Shown here: positions 34,386 through 34,439 of the stretch, piece by piece | How positions within the stretch are numbered: position 1 is the stretch's first letter | Layout of the letters: every line of letters begins with the position of its first letter | From: Butyrivibrio sp. | Lineage (GTDB): Bacteria > Bacillota > Clostridia > Lachnospirales > Lachnospiraceae | Assembly: GCA_024697425.1 (NCBI GenBank) | Contig: JAILFT010000108.1 | Location: 1 to 34,439 of the forward strand | DNA length: 34,439 bases | Direction: 5' to 3' | Translations under genes and position numbers: made by a program | The notes under the pieces: model-generated | What the model saw: the letters and a program-made list of their open reading frames with translations, nothing else | Databases searched by the model: none | Told to the model about the DNA's origin: nothing

Positions 34386-34412
34386 TTAGCACTCGCCTCT
34401 TTCGAGTGCTAA
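34386..34412 (-). promoter_or_regulatory. CIRCE operator of the hrcA-dnaK operon
   Basis: TTAGCACTC, 9 nt, GAGTGCTAA: a perfect match to the CIRCE consensus, 54 nt upstream of hrcA. A probable -10 box TATGAT lies just upstream on the minus strand (34428-34423), so the operator covers the transcription start. The -35 box falls outside the window. Confidence 0.98.
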
Positions 34413-34439
34413 CATCTTCTGTATCATAAAATATCACTA

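Overview
The window reads as chromosomal DNA of a Gram-positive anaerobe of the Lachnospiraceae, probably close to Butyrivibrio or Pseudobutyrivibrio. This is judged from gene content, gene order and protein style, not from a database search. The supporting signs are a CIRCE-controlled hrcA-grpE-dnaK-dnaJ operon continuing into prmA and rsmE, a Firmicutes-type ireB-ruvX-DUF1292-rnj-mltG-like-trmR-U32 cluster, a type III glutamine synthetase, a short YjfB-family motility-associated protein, an acyl-ACP thioesterase and frequent TTG starts. Almost everything is on the minus strand, so the window is best read from right to left.

Right to left: (1) 34.4-25.0 kb is the heat-shock operon hrcA-grpE-dnaK-dnaJ with a CIRCE operator, followed by prmA, rsmE, a cysteine desulfurase and thiI (protein quality control plus ribosome and tRNA modification). 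(2) 24.9-24.6 kb holds a plus-strand HPr-like gene that lacks the phosphorylatable histidine, divergent from mtaB. (3) 23.1-18.0 kb is a conserved housekeeping operon with its own sigma-A-like promoter: ireB, ruvX, a DUF1292 gene, RNase J, a truncated MltG-like membrane protein, TrmR-type O-methyltransferase and a U32 family protein. (4) 17.9-13.8 kb holds glutamine synthetase III, tRNA-Gln(CUG), an acyl-ACP thioesterase and a CvfB-like S1 protein. (5) 13.5 kb holds the small plus-strand YjfB-family gene. (6) 13.2-7.7 kb holds a CdaR/PucR-type regulator, then ftsE, ftsX, a coiled-coil M23 peptidase and a C-terminal processing protease, which together form a cell-wall hydrolase activation module. 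(7) 7.6-3.1 kb is a signalling/export module: PP2C phosphatase, transmembrane Ser/Thr kinase without PASTA domains, a small membrane protein, and a two-gene ABC transporter whose ATPase carries an N-terminal membrane region. (8) 3.1-0.3 kb is a convergent plus-strand gene for a 934-residue secreted coiled-coil protein with a C-terminal anchor.

The most unusual signal is not a protein. Three minus-strand intergenic spacers (cdaR-ftsE, tRNA-Gln-thioesterase, dnaJ-prmA) each hold a compact 127-144 nt element. Each has a 13-15 bp closing stem around two or three internal hairpins, with several G-U pairs that favour folding as minus-strand RNA. Each starts within a few bases of the preceding stop codon or terminator and ends shortly before the next gene. 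Two of them share short sequence words. I suggest they belong to one family of structured intergenic elements. The second point of interest is the kinase/phosphatase/ABC module, with a strong promoter whose predicted start coincides with a terminator-like hairpin and a second internal promoter with a palindrome over its predicted start site.

Functional calls come from recognised motifs. Starts were reassigned from the ORF track where a Shine-Dalgarno sequence clearly favoured another codon.
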